From positions 1 to 34,776 of the forward strand of contig NZ_MWVJ01000135.1 of NCBI RefSeq assembly GCF_002087335.1: a stretch of 34,776 nt of DNA, written 5' to 3'. Shown here piece by piece: positions 14,773 to 23,588 of the stretch (the first letter of the stretch is position 1; each line of letters opens with the position of its first letter). A program made the position numbers and the translations under genes. The notes under the pieces are model-generated. The model made no database searches, was not told the origin of the DNA, and saw only the letters and a list, made by a program, of their open reading frames with translations. The stretch comes from Pseudophaeobacter leonis (GTDB taxonomy: Bacteria > Pseudomonadota > Alphaproteobacteria > Rhodobacterales > Rhodobacteraceae).

Positions 14773-14809
14773 GCGGCCTCAGTTCTGCGGCCTCAGTTCT
14801 GCGGCCTCA
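14773..14809. repeat. 14-bp tandem repeat, about 2.6 copies
   Basis: GCGGCCTCAGTTCT is present at 14773-14786 and 14787-14800, and the first 9 bases again at 14801-14809, where they include the stop codon of the leftward gene. It is a small non-coding tandem repeat. Confidence 0.85.
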
Positions 14810-15224
14810 AGGCGAAACCGGCTGCCCGGCCCGGTTGACCGTGACCGTCTCTACTGTCTCGTCATCAAACAACAGATCAATCGAAACCCGTGTGATCGTC
14901 TGCAGCGGATATCGTCTGAAAGGCAGGCCATCCTGCTCCAGGATGGCGTTGGGCGTTGCCAGGTCCATGTGGCAGGGTGGCAAAACCCAGGTTTCGGGCA
15001 ACGCTCCATTGATGCCGCTACGCATCTCGGAAAGCCCGCAGCGCCAGGACCACAGATGCGTAACATAGAGAAGGTCCTGTCCGTCAAATTCACGCACAGA
15101 AACCCAATTGGCCTTGGTCGCCAGCAAAATGGGCTTTACCTCTGCGGCGGTTAAAGGGGGCAGCCTGCGCCGAATAGGGCAAGGTGGCCAATCCCAACGC
15201 GATCGCGGATAAAAATCTCAACAT
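14807..15224 (-). pseudogene. Small exported protein, frameshift at the signal-peptide cleavage site
   Basis: ATG 15224 follows GGAGG by 6 nt and opens a clear signal peptide (MLRFLSAIALGLATLPYSAQA). Right after it, a run of five C on the coding strand (G5 at 15156-15160) throws the frame off. With four C the reading continues APLTAAEVKPILL into the frame that holds NWVSVREFDG, YVTHLWSWRCGLSEMR, PPCHMDL and a C-terminal beta-like part. The span of 418 nt (3n+1) fits one inserted base, giving about 138 residues. Two cysteines (in WRCGL and PPCHM) could form a disulfide in the periplasm. The family was not recognised. The intact reading of both halves and the good initiation site argue that the gene was, or still is, functional. 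Confidence 0.7.
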
Positions 15225-15380
15225 CAAAAACCTCCGAACTGAACTGATACCAACAAGACGCGGCTGGGGTCTTTGGCGCCTCTTCAGCAGGATTGGCTTT
15301 TGACCCGGAACCACTTCGAATATAGATCATAAAGCACCCAAGCCCCAACCGCTCGCAAGAGGTGGAAGACAGGAAAACCG

Positions 15381-16370
15381 ATGGCGCAGCAGTCTTTTAA
15401 CGTCATGATCATTGGCCAGGCCGGTCGTTTGCAATATGAGGCGCTGCTGTTTGCCGCCTCTCTGCGCCACAGCTCGCCCCGTTTTTCCGGCCGCCTGTTT
15501 GTGGCCACGCCCCAGCCCGGCCCTTTGTGGCAGAAAAATCCCAGCATCCGCAACGCTGGCGTTCTGGACGCTTTTGCGCGGCTTGGCGTCGAGGTGCTGC
15601 CGTTTGAAAACCAGATATTTGGCGAGGCCTACCCCTATGGCAATAAGATCGAGGCGCTGCAGGCCCTGCCTGAGGCCGAGCCCTTTGTCTTTTTTGACAG
15701 CGACACGCTGATCACGGGCGAGCTGACGGATGTGCCGGTTGATTTCTCCCGCCCCTCGGCGTCAATGCGGCGCGAAGGCACCTGGCCCAAGCCGACCCTC
15801 TATGGGCCGGGATACGAACAAATTTGGCGCGCGCTTTATCAGCGATTTGACCTTGAGATGGACAGCACGCTGGATCTGAGCCAGCCGGATGAGTACTGGC
15901 AGCGCTATCTCTATTTCAATGCGGGCTTCTTTTATGGCGCCTGCCCGCGTGCCTTTGGCGCACGGTTTGCCAGCTATGCGCACTCCATCCTGTCAGATCC
16001 CCCGATTGAACTGGTTGGCCAATCTCTGGACCCCTGGCTGGATCAGGTGGCTCTGCCGCTGGTGATCCATTCTTTTGGCGGTGGTCGCGATGCCCTACCC
16101 GCAGGATTTCTGGATGGAAAAACCAGCTGCCATTATCGCCTCTTTCCGCTGCTCTATGCCCGCGAAAGGGATGCGGTGATAGAGCTTCTGCAGACGGTCG
16201 CCGCGCCAAACTGGCTCAAGAAGGTCCTCAAAACCTACGAGCCGATCAAACGCCTTGTGTATCAGAATCGCGGCGAAAAGGTCCGCGCGCTGTTTGACCA
16301 GGCACATTTGCCACGGCGCGAGCAGGCCATTCGCAACAAGATAAAATCCGAAGGTCTCTGGATCCGCTGA
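15381..16370 (+). CDS. Glycosyltransferase-like (GT-A) protein
   Basis: It encodes 329 residues. The N-terminal half is a Rossmann-like alternation beginning FNVMIIGQAGRLQYEALLF, with a D-x-D type metal/nucleotide-sugar site in FVFFDSDTLI at about residue 108-117, as in GT-A glycosyltransferases. YLYFNAGFFYGACP resembles the acceptor-side loop of GT8-like enzymes. The C-terminal third is basic and helical. No membrane segment or signal is seen, so it acts in the cytoplasm, perhaps on surface polysaccharide. It is a single-gene unit between the small exported protein gene and metY. Donor and acceptor cannot be told from the sequence. Confidence 0.65.
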   Translation: MAQQSFNVMIIGQAGRLQYEALLFAASLRHSSPRFSGRLFVATPQPGPLWQKNPSIRNAGVLDAFARLGVEVLPFENQIFGEAYPYGNKIEALQALPEAEPFVFFDSDTLITGELTDVPVDFSRPSASMRREGTWPKPTLYGPGYEQIWRALYQRFDLEMDSTLDLSQPDEYWQRYLYFNAGFFYGACPRAFGARFASYAHSILSDPPIELVGQSLDPWLDQVALPLVIHSFGGGRDALPAGFLDGKTSCHYRLFPLLYARERDAVIELLQTVAAPNWLKKVLKTYEPIKRLVYQNRGEKVRALFDQAHLPRREQAIRNKIKSEGLWIR

Positions 16371-16566
16371 CCGCGCTTGGTCGGCAGGTGTTCCGCAACA
16401 AGCCTCCTAGCCTAGCGCCACAGGCGCCTTTGGTGGTGCCGCGGGATATTTTCCTGTGTTTAGCCGGTTGTGCCGCCTGAATGGTCCCATATGACTCGCC
16501 TGCGTTGATCCCAAAGGCAAGCTGTCCTACACATCTTGCAACAGCTTTGATGAGGGAGAAGACCAC

Positions 16567-17856
16567 ATGAGTGATGCACCAGCCTATGGCTTTGATACAT
16601 TGCAAATTCACGCCGGCGCCAAGCCTGACCCGGCAACCGGCGCACGCCAGACACCGATCTACCAGACAACTGGCTATGTGTTTCGCGATGCCGACCACGC
16701 CGCCGCGTTGTTTAACCTGCAGGAAGTCGGCTTTATCTATTCCCGACTGACCAACCCCGTCGCCGTGCTGCAAGAAGTTCTTGCAACACTCGAAGGCGGC
16801 GTCGGAGCGGTCTGCTGCTCTTCGGGTCACGCAGCACAGATCATGGCACTGTTTCCCCTGATGGCACCAGGCTGCAATATCGTCGCCTCAACCCGGCTCT
16901 ATGGTGGCACCGTCACCCAGTTCAGTCAGACCATCAAACGCTTTGGCTGGTCGGCCACCTTTGTCGACACCGATGATCTGGACGCGGTTGCGGCAGCGAT
17001 TGACGAAAACACCCGCGCGGTGTTTTGTGAATCCATTGCCAACCCTGGCGGCTATGTCACCGATATCCGCGCGCTGGCGGATGTGACGGATGCGGCTGGC
17101 GTTCCGCTGATCGTCGACAACACCACAGCGACACCCTATCTGTGCAACCCCATTGCCAAGGGCGCAACACTGGTGGTGCATTCCACCACCAAATACCTCA
17201 CCGGCAATGGCACCGTCACCGGTGGGGCCGTGATCGACTCTGGCAAATTTGACTGGTCCGCCAGCGACAAATTCCCTTCGCTTTCGGCGCCAGAACCCGC
17301 CTACCACGGCCTGAAGTTCCATGAGACCTTTGGTGGTCTGGCCTTTACATTCCACGGCATCGCCATCGGTCTGCGTGATCTTGGCATGACGATGAACCCG
17401 CAGGCCGCGCATTACACATTGATGGGGGTTGAGACCCTGTCGCTGCGCATGCAGCGTCACTGCGAAAACGCCATGGAGGTCGCCCAGTGGCTGGAGCAGG
17501 ACGACCGGGTCGACTATGTCACCTATGCCGGTCTCGAGTCCTCGCCCTATTACCTGCGGGCCCAGGAATGCTACCCTAAAGGCGCCGGTGGCTTGTTCAC
17601 CTTTGCGGTCAAAGGCGGCTATGACGCCTGCATCAAGCTGGTGGATTCGCTGGAAATCTTCAGCCCTGTGGCCAATCTTGGCGACACCCGGTCCCTGATC
17701 ATCCACTCGGCGTCGACCACCCACCGCCAGCTGTCTGCTGAACAGCAAGAGGCCGCAGGCGCGGGCGCCAATGTTGTGCGTATCTCGATTGGCCTCGAAG
17801 ATCCTGCCGATCTGATCCGCGACATGGATCAGGCCCTGACCAAAGCCTGCAGCTAA
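16567..17856 (+). CDS. metY: O-acetylhomoserine aminocarboxypropyltransferase (sulfhydrylase)
   Basis: It encodes 429 residues, the typical length. This PLP enzyme of the Cys/Met-metabolism family makes homocysteine from O-acetylhomoserine and sulfide in methionine synthesis. Seen: the phosphate-binding SSGHAAQIMAL, the Asp of IVDNTTATPY that pairs with the pyridine nitrogen, and the PLP-binding Lys209 in VHSTTKYLTGNG. The N-terminus FDTLQIHAGAKPDPATGARQTPIYQTTGYVF is characteristic of MetY. GAGGGAGAAG precedes the ATG. It is a single gene closed by a strong terminator at 17888. The 196-nt upstream region was inspected for a SAM-responsive riboswitch and none was convincing. Confidence 0.95.
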   Translation: MSDAPAYGFDTLQIHAGAKPDPATGARQTPIYQTTGYVFRDADHAAALFNLQEVGFIYSRLTNPVAVLQEVLATLEGGVGAVCCSSGHAAQIMALFPLMAPGCNIVASTRLYGGTVTQFSQTIKRFGWSATFVDTDDLDAVAAAIDENTRAVFCESIANPGGYVTDIRALADVTDAAGVPLIVDNTTATPYLCNPIAKGATLVVHSTTKYLTGNGTVTGGAVIDSGKFDWSASDKFPSLSAPEPAYHGLKFHETFGGLAFTFHGIAIGLRDLGMTMNPQAAHYTLMGVETLSLRMQRHCENAMEVAQWLEQDDRVDYVTYAGLESSPYYLRAQECYPKGAGGLFTFAVKGGYDACIKLVDSLEIFSPVANLGDTRSLIIHSASTTHRQLSAEQQEAAGAGANVVRISIGLEDPADLIRDMDQALTKACS

Positions 17857-17887
17857 GACGGCACGCCAGATCAGCTAGAATGATAGA

Positions 17888-17917
17888 GGCCGGGCAAACA
17901 CATGCCCGGCCTTTTTT
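17888..17917 (+). terminator. Rho-independent terminator of metY
   Basis: Perfect 8-bp stem GGCCGGGC (17888-17895) and GCCCGGCC (17904-17911), 8-nt loop, then six T. It ends the metY transcript 32 nt after its stop. The reverse strand has no T-run. Confidence 0.95.
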
Positions 17918-17941
17918 CCATGTCACGAGGGTGGCTTCAGC

Positions 17942-18673
17942 CTAATCAGATGCCTGTTCAGAGTCAGGTATGAGCAAATCAAACACCACCTGAACGCTGT
18001 GCGAAAACGCAAGCTCTCCGGCCTCGACCGGCATTGCCGCGCTGCGGGCCATCTCCATTGCCATCATCGGCTGACCACCGCCCTGATTGTGATCTGTAAT
18101 CACCCGCACAGGGCCCAGTGTCACGCCTGCGGCCTCGGCCAGCAGGCCCGCCTTATGGATCGCATCTGCTACCGCCTTTGCACGCAGGCTATCTTGCAGG
18201 CTGGCATGATCCTGCACATCAAAGCGCAGGCCCTGAAACTGATTGACCCCAGCGCCGAGCACCCGATCCAGAACTGCCGCCAACTGGTCCAGATCCCGCA
18301 CCCGCAGCATCAGAGTGTTTGAGGCCGCAAACCCGGTGATCTTGCGCTCAGTCGGGCTGTCATAGGACCCTGATTTGGACCAGACCGGCTGCAGCGAGAT
18401 CCGCTGGGTTTGCAGATCGCGCGGCGCGATACCAGAGGCGCGCAGCTCTGCGACAACAGCCGCCATATCCTCAGAAACCAGCGCCATGGCCGCACTCGCC
18501 TCACTGGCTTCTTTACTGACCCCGAGCGTAATCACCGCCAGGTCCGGTGCGACCTCGACACGGGCCTCGCCGGTGACCGTAATCTGGCGGTCTTGTCGGC
18601 TATCAGCAACCGCTGGGCCACCAAAGGTGAGGGCCATCGCCAGGGCGGTGACCAAAACTGTCTTTGTTTTCAT
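17942..18673 (-). CDS. SIMPL-domain (DUF541) periplasmic protein
   Basis: It encodes 243 residues. A signal peptide (MKTKTVLVTALAMALTFGG, cut after AVA near residue 23) is followed by ITVTGEARVEVAPDLAVITLGV, the standard opening of SIMPL/DUF541 proteins. The pattern continues through ASGIAPRDLQTQRISLQPVW and the C-terminal VRVITDHNQGGGQPMMAMEMARSAAM part. Members are periplasmic or outer-membrane linked and have been connected to oxidative-stress tolerance, but the biochemical role is poorly known. It converges on metY and diverges from the 930-residue gene; it is not clearly in an operon. Confidence 0.9.
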   Translation of the reverse strand: MKTKTVLVTALAMALTFGGPAVADSRQDRQITVTGEARVEVAPDLAVITLGVSKEASEASAAMALVSEDMAAVVAELRASGIAPRDLQTQRISLQPVWSKSGSYDSPTERKITGFAASNTLMLRVRDLDQLAAVLDRVLGAGVNQFQGLRFDVQDHASLQDSLRAKAVADAIHKAGLLAEAAGVTLGPVRVITDHNQGGGQPMMAMEMARSAAMPVEAGELAFSHSVQVVFDLLIPDSEQASD

Positions 18674-18847
18674 TGCGCAGGCTCCATTGTTCTGCCCTAA
18701 GATGGGGATGGCAGATCGCCGCTGACAAGGGGAAGGCGCGCTCTTTTCCTTTCACTCGGCGAAGTCCTGCTTTATGATCGCCTCTGACGGCCTGAAAGGA
18801 CTCCTCGCGGTCCCGGCTTTACAGAATTTGGATGGTTTGACCGCATC

Positions 18848-21640
18848 ATGAAACCGGGGTTTGCTCTTTCTCTTTCCGCCGAGGGTATTGTTCTGCTGCA
18901 TCGTGCTGCCGGAGGCTGGCGGAATGTGGGAATTGTGCCACTCGACAGTGCGGATCTCACGGCTGAGCTCGCAACCCTGCGGGCCAAGGGTGAGGCTCTG
19001 GAGGCCAGCGGCACCTGCAAACTGATCATTCCAAATGATCAGATCCGCTACCTTACCATTGAAACGGGCATTTCCGATCTGGAAAGCCGGCGGCGCATGG
19101 CCCGCGCGGCCCTCGAAGGGGCCACGCCCTATTCGGTAGATGATCTGGCGTTTGATCTGTCTGAAGACGGAAGCCAAACACATATCGCCGCAGTGGCACA
19201 TGAGACTTTGGCCGAGGCCGAGGCCTTTGCGCTGGACAATGGCTTTACGCCAGCCTCTTTCGTTGCCGCCCCCGGCGATCTGGGTTTCCTTGGCGAACCA
19301 TTCTTTGGCCCGGCCCCCTCGCTTGGGACCACCTTGGTAGAGCCAGACGGCATCGCCGTGGTCGATGTGGGTCCGGCAGAGCCGCCAAGCCCCCCCTCCG
19401 CACCGGATACGGACACAGAAGCACCGCAGACACGCCTCGAAGACGCGGGCTCTGTTTCAGTAGACCCTGAGCCCGCCTCCGGGGCGGGGCGCAACAAGAA
19501 AAATTCCGCCGCCCTGACCTTGCCAGAGGCCCCTGCTGCATCTGAACACGCTGGGGATAACGCAGAGCTGACCGCAGCTGATGCGACTGAAGAGGGGGAG
19601 GAAGAAAGCGGACCAATTCAGGGCTTTAGCAGCCGACGACGCAGAGGCTCTGCCCCGGCAGACACCTTGGTTACGGATGCCCCCCCGGCCCGCGCCGGTG
19701 CACAGAACGCGCCTCAACCTGCTGCAAACACGCCTGCAGGCAAGCTCGCCGTTCCAAGTGCCAGCAAGACCGTTCCAGCCTCTAGCCCCCACTCCAAAAT
19801 TCGCTCTGGCGAGGCGTCTGCCAGGTCTGATGAGCACGAGATCGCCACCCTGCCGCCTGCGGCTGGCAGTGCGACGGCACAACTTACCGCTGCGCGCGCT
19901 CCAACCGAGACCAAAGCGGCGGGTGGGGCAAAACCGATTGCAGCCCTCAAAGAGGCTGACAATACCTCGGCTGCGTTCAGTATACCTGTGACCGGTGCGC
20001 CTGCTGCCAGTGTACCTGTGACCAGTGCGCCTGCTGCCAGTACGCCGGTCGGAGGCGCCTCCCCCCGCTCTGCCGCTCCTGCCTCTGCCCACCCCACAAT
20101 CACCACCATTAGCAAAGCGGGTGCGCAGGCCTCAAACAGCCTGACGGCAGGCGCGACAAAGGGCAAGCCACGCCACCTGGGATTGATGCTGACGGCTGTG
20201 CTCTTGCTGGTGATGGCTGCGGTCGCAGCCTTTGCGCTGCTGTCCGAAGGCGGTTTGTTCTTTTCCTCAGAACGGCCACCACAAGACCGTCTTCACGATG
20301 GCGACCTTGGCGAGAGCCTTCTGCCCACCGAGCGGCCTCTCCCCCAGGAAACCGCGCCTCAGGAGACCGCGCCCCAGGAGACCGCCCCCCAAGAGGCCGA
20401 CGACAGCGGTGATGTTGCGACTGAACCCGCCCCCCCTCTTGAGCCCGTCGCACCGATCCTGTTGAGCGAGACGGAAACCGAGCCTGTCAGCATCGCGCCA
20501 CAGGTCAGTGCGATTCCCGGCCAGCCCGATCCGGGCGTTATTGAGCTGAGCGCGCTGGAGCAGCCTGATGCAGCTACCGCCTTTGAAACACAGACAGAAC
20601 TGGATGCAAGCACGGGTCAGCCCGTGCTTGATACGTTTGAAGGCAGTCCGACTGAAGCAAGGCAGCGTCAGGAGCAAGAGACCTCGACTGCGTTAAGTGA
20701 GGCCGCACTTTATGCCGCGACCGGCATCTGGCAACAGGTGCGGGGGATCGCAGAGGCGCCTGCCCTGATCTCGCTGGATGAGATCTACATCGCCTCCATT
20801 GACAACAGCGACCTGTCCCAGGATGCGGTCGCCCTGCCCGCTGCGCCAGAAGTGGCACAGGACCCGGAACCGGACACGCTCAGCTCTCCGGTGTCTGTTG
20901 GCCGTGATTTCACCCGTGATAGCCGTGGGTTGGTTACCGCAACACCAGAAGGGACGCTGAACCCTGACGGGGTGATGGTCTATCTCGGGCGACCAGTTGT
21001 CGTGCCCCCCGCAACACCAGAGCGGGGCGAACCCGAGATCGCGGCGGCCGAGGCCGAGGCTGAAAACGCCCGGCTCGCCAGCCTGTCGCGCAAACGCCCC
21101 AAGCTGCGCCCCTCTGATCTGCTGGAAAGGGCTGAACGTGCCCTTCTGGGCGGCCTCAGCCGCGCGGAGCGGGCAAGCGTCCGACCCCGGGCGCGCCCCG
21201 CCAGCCTGAAGACAGAAGAACAGGAAAACCAACCGGTTAGTGCTCTGGCCATCGTGACATCGAAATCGCCGCGGCCGCGTCCCAGCAACTTTGCCAATCT
21301 GGTTGATCGGGCCCAAAGGCGTCAGACCAGCGTCCCCGCCACCGCTGCAGCTGCCGTGACCGTGGCGCCAGTGACCGTGGCCCCCAGCCTGCCCAGTTCG
21401 GCCTCTGTGGCCCGCCAGGCGACCGTGACCAATGCCATCAATCTGCGAAACATCAATCTGATCGGCGTCTCCGGGAAACCCTCGGACCGCCAGGCTCTCA
21501 TCCGGCTGCCCTCTGGCCGCTACCGCAAAGTGCGCGTCGGCGACCGCATTGATGGCGGCACGGTGGTGGCCATTGGCAACAGTCAGTTGCAGTACCAAAA
21601 ACGCGGCACCAACACCACGCTAAAGCTTCCCGGAGATTGA
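18848..21640 (+). CDS. Large membrane-anchored protein with PilM/GspL-like N-terminus and PilP/GspC-like C-terminus
   Basis: It encodes 930 residues. Residues 1-160 (FALSLSAEGIVLLHRAAGGWRNVG onward, with LIIPNDQIRYLTIETG and AVAHETLAEAEAFA) resemble the actin-like cytoplasmic domain of PilM/GspL assembly proteins. A long Ala/Pro/Ser/Glu-rich disordered linker follows, including two 10-residue repeats (APAASVPVTS-like) and QETAP repeats at about 498-515. One membrane helix lies at about 443-465. The outer part is low complexity, with Arg/Pro patches (RPRARPAS, SPRPRPSN). The last 70 residues (INLRNINLIGVSGKPSDRQALIRL ... YRKVRVGDRIDGGTVVAIG) look like the periplasmic domain of PilP/GspC. Similar Rhodobacteraceae proteins are, as I recall, annotated only as hypothetical. 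A single-protein bridge across the inner membrane is inferred. Confidence 0.55.
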   Translation: MKPGFALSLSAEGIVLLHRAAGGWRNVGIVPLDSADLTAELATLRAKGEALEASGTCKLIIPNDQIRYLTIETGISDLESRRRMARAALEGATPYSVDDLAFDLSEDGSQTHIAAVAHETLAEAEAFALDNGFTPASFVAAPGDLGFLGEPFFGPAPSLGTTLVEPDGIAVVDVGPAEPPSPPSAPDTDTEAPQTRLEDAGSVSVDPEPASGAGRNKKNSAALTLPEAPAASEHAGDNAELTAADATEEGEEESGPIQGFSSRRRRGSAPADTLVTDAPPARAGAQNAPQPAANTPAGKLAVPSASKTVPASSPHSKIRSGEASARSDEHEIATLPPAAGSATAQLTAARAPTETKAAGGAKPIAALKEADNTSAAFSIPVTGAPAASVPVTSAPAASTPVGGASPRSAAPASAHPTITTISKAGAQASNSLTAGATKGKPRHLGLMLTAVLLLVMAAVAAFALLSEGGLFFSSERPPQDRLHDGDLGESLLPTERPLPQETAPQETAPQETAPQEADDSGDVATEPAPPLEPVAPILLSETETEPVSIAPQVSAIPGQPDPGVIELSALEQPDAATAFETQTELDASTGQPVLDTFEGSPTEARQRQEQETSTALSEAALYAATGIWQQVRGIAEAPALISLDEIYIASIDNSDLSQDAVALPAAPEVAQDPEPDTLSSPVSVGRDFTRDSRGLVTATPEGTLNPDGVMVYLGRPVVVPPATPERGEPEIAAAEAEAENARLASLSRKRPKLRPSDLLERAERALLGGLSRAERASVRPRARPASLKTEEQENQPVSALAIVTSKSPRPRPSNFANLVDRAQRRQTSVPATAAAAVTVAPVTVAPSLPSSASVARQATVTNAINLRNINLIGVSGKPSDRQALIRLPSGRYRKVRVGDRIDGGTVVAIGNSQLQYQKRGTNTTLKLPGD
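19981..20040. repeat. 30-bp tandem repeat inside the 930-residue gene
   Basis: Two 30-bp units (19981-20010 and 20011-20040) differ at only a few bases and share TACCTGTGACC and GTGCGCCTGCTGCCAG. They encode two 10-residue Ala/Pro/Val-rich units in the linker. Confidence 0.85.
20342..20398. repeat. 15-bp tandem repeat inside the 930-residue gene
   Basis: About 3.8 copies of a 15-bp unit near CCCCAGGAGACCGCG encode repeated Q-E-T-A-P just outside the membrane helix. Confidence 0.85.
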
Positions 21641-21708
21641 TCCCATGCGAGACCAGGGCCTCTAACGCTGTCAGTATTGGGGTAGGTATTCTTCCGCCCA
21701 AAAAGCAA

Positions 21709-21737
21709 AATGCCGAGCCTCATCAAGGCCCGGCATT
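21709..21737 (-). terminator. Terminator of hppD (convergent gap)
   Basis: Stem AATGCCG/CGGCATT plus GCC/GGC beyond one mismatch, loop of 7 nt. On the minus strand it is followed by TTTTGCTTTTT. It lies between the 930-residue gene and hppD, which converge. Confidence 0.8.
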
Positions 21738-21783
21738 CTGAATTTAGTCTCTTCAGCAGCCAGACGCTGCCTGCTCTCGCTGC

Positions 21784-22884
21784 CTACTCTGCGGCGTCGA
21801 GCTCCCCATTGGCGATCTGTTCGCGTTCGATCGACTCGAACAGAGCCTTGAAATTGCCCTCGCCAAAGCCATCATCGCCTTTGCGCTGGATGAACTCAAA
21901 GAAGATCGGGCCAATCACTGTCTTGGAGAAGATCTGCAGCAGAATTTTGGTTTCGCCGCCATCAACAACACCTTCGCCGTCGATCAGAATCCCGTGTTTC
22001 TGCATCCGGTCCAGCGGCTCATCATGGCCCACCACTCGATCATGGCTTAGCTCATAGTAGGCGGCTGGGGGCGCTGGCATATAGGTGATGCCGCGCTCTG
22101 CGATCTCGTCCGTGGCGCTATAGATATCCTCGGCGCCAACCGCGATATGCTGGATGCCCTCGCCTTTGTATTTCTTGAGGTAGGCCACAATCTGGCCGGT
22201 CTCACCGCGGTCCTCGTTGATCGGGATGCGAATCCGGCCACAGGGAGAGGTCAGCGCCCGGCTCAACAGGCCGGTGAACTTGCCTTCGATGTCAAAGAAG
22301 CGAATTTCCTTGAAGTTGAACAGCCCCTCATAAAACTTGAACCACTTGTCCATATTGCCCTTGTAGACATTGTGGGTGAGGTGATCGAGGTAGTAGAAGC
22401 CAACGCCACGCGGCTTGGACTGTTTGGTCCACTCGAACTCGGTATTGTAGGGGGATGTCTCGTAATACTGGTCGATGAAATAGATCAGCGAGCCACCAAT
22501 GCCCTTGATTGCAGGCACATCCATTGTCTTGTCAGCGCCCTCATAGGCCTCGGCCCCTTTTGAGATCGCGTGATCAAACGCCTGTTGCGCATCAGCCACA
22601 CGCCAGCCCATCGCAGGGGCGCAGGGTCCGTGCTCGGCGACGAACCTGTCCGCAAAGCTGCCCTTTTCGGCATTGAGAATATAGGTGATGTCACCCTGCT
22701 GCCAAAGCTCAATACCGGGTTTGGTTTTGTGGTGCCCGACCAGCTCGTAGCCCATCTTGGTGAAGAGGTCGCGCAGCTCCTGGGGGTCTGGGCTGGCGAA
22801 TTCCACGAATTCAAACCCGTCGGTTCCGGCTGGATTCTCTGCACTGATCACTGTTTTCGGGGCGTTATGCGGGAATGGACCCAT
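21784..22884 (-). CDS. hppD: 4-hydroxyphenylpyruvate dioxygenase
   Basis: It encodes 366 residues from ATG 22884 (MGPFPHNAPKTVISAENPAG); an upstream ATG at 22899 is possible but adds only five residues. This non-haem Fe(II) enzyme turns 4-hydroxyphenylpyruvate into homogentisate in tyrosine breakdown. Seen: two vicinal-oxygen-chelate halves, the metal His in YLDHLTHNVYKGN, the second His in EGIQHIAVGAEDIY, and the Glu in PIFFEFIQRKGDDGFGEGNF, which together make the 2-His-1-carboxylate site. The length is typical. The Lrp-type regulator gene is divergent from a shared 169-bp region, so it probably controls this gene in response to an aromatic amino acid. A terminator closes it at 21737-21709. 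Confidence 0.95.
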   Translation of the reverse strand: MGPFPHNAPKTVISAENPAGTDGFEFVEFASPDPQELRDLFTKMGYELVGHHKTKPGIELWQQGDITYILNAEKGSFADRFVAEHGPCAPAMGWRVADAQQAFDHAISKGAEAYEGADKTMDVPAIKGIGGSLIYFIDQYYETSPYNTEFEWTKQSKPRGVGFYYLDHLTHNVYKGNMDKWFKFYEGLFNFKEIRFFDIEGKFTGLLSRALTSPCGRIRIPINEDRGETGQIVAYLKKYKGEGIQHIAVGAEDIYSATDEIAERGITYMPAPPAAYYELSHDRVVGHDEPLDRMQKHGILIDGEGVVDGGETKILLQIFSKTVIGPIFFEFIQRKGDDGFGEGNFKALFESIEREQIANGELDAAE

Positions 22885-23053
22885 GTTGGTTTCCTCCAAT
22901 TGTCGCGTGCTGCAGTCTGGCTGCGCTCTGGCTGTCTGTTCCTGAACAGAATACCGCAGTTCACATGCATGTTTTGCGCGTTCTTCGTATGTTTACGCTT
23001 TATTGATACGCAATTTACGCGCACTATTGGCAAAAAACAGAAAATCAACGCAT
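22885..23053. promoter_or_regulatory. Divergent hppD/Lrp control region
   Basis: TTTACGC occurs at 22992-22998 and 23014-23020, with starts 22 bp apart (about two helical turns), in an AT-richer stretch between the two starts. Phased repeats suit an octameric Lrp-family regulator. The exact promoters were not resolved by eye. Confidence 0.35.
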
Positions 23054-23509
23054 ATGATCGACCAAACTGACACCAAACTCCTCGCGGCTTTGCAAAAGAA
23101 CGCGCATCTCACCGCGCAAGAGTTGGGCGAATTGCTCAATCTCTCTCCCAGTCAGGCCGGCAGACGCAGGCAGCGGCTTGAGGCTGAAGGCTACATCCAG
23201 GCCTATTGCGCCCAGCTTGATCCGGCAAAGCTGGGTCTGACGGTGCAGGGATTTGTACATGTGAACCTTGCCAGTCACGGGCCGGAACAGTCAAAAAGCT
23301 TTAGCCGTTTGGTCAGCACCCGGCCCGAGATCACCTCGGCTTGGACGATGACCGGAGAGGCCGACTATCTGCTCCGGGTCTACTGCAGCGATCTGCAGGC
23401 GCTCAATCAGCTGATCCACGAGATCCTGTTGCCGCATCCGGCAGTGGCCCGCGTCCAAAGCCAGATCGTCATGGCACAACTGAAACGCGACGCGCCCCTG
23501 CCAACTTAA
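23054..23509 (+). CDS. Lrp/AsnC-family regulator, probably of hppD
   Basis: It encodes 151 residues from ATG 23054 (MIDQTDTKLLAALQKN); a longer frame to 23003 lacks family similarity. Residues 4-55 are the winged HTH (LTAQELGELLNLSPSQAGRRRQRLEAEG). The rest is the alpha-beta RAM ligand domain (VQGFVHVNLASHG, then TMTGEADYLLRVYCSDLQAL). Such proteins oligomerise and bind amino acids. It faces hppD across a short control region with two phased repeats, so regulation of tyrosine/phenylalanine catabolism is the likely task. No strong ribosome binding site is visible. Confidence 0.9.
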   Translation: MIDQTDTKLLAALQKNAHLTAQELGELLNLSPSQAGRRRQRLEAEGYIQAYCAQLDPAKLGLTVQGFVHVNLASHGPEQSKSFSRLVSTRPEITSAWTMTGEADYLLRVYCSDLQALNQLIHEILLPHPAVARVQSQIVMAQLKRDAPLPT

Positions 23510-23588
23510 CAAAATTTTCGACTTAACAATAAAGGAAGGTTTCCAGTTTAGAGGTCAGTTCAGCCTGATTTAGAAGTGGAACGCTCCA

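Noticed and set aside
16400..16566. SAM-responsive riboswitch before metY
   Set aside because: Such elements are common there in alphaproteobacteria, but the conserved SAM-II core could not be matched in this leader by eye.
20693..21598. 301-codon minus-strand frame
   Set aside because: Antisense to the 930-residue gene in a low-complexity, GC-rich stretch.
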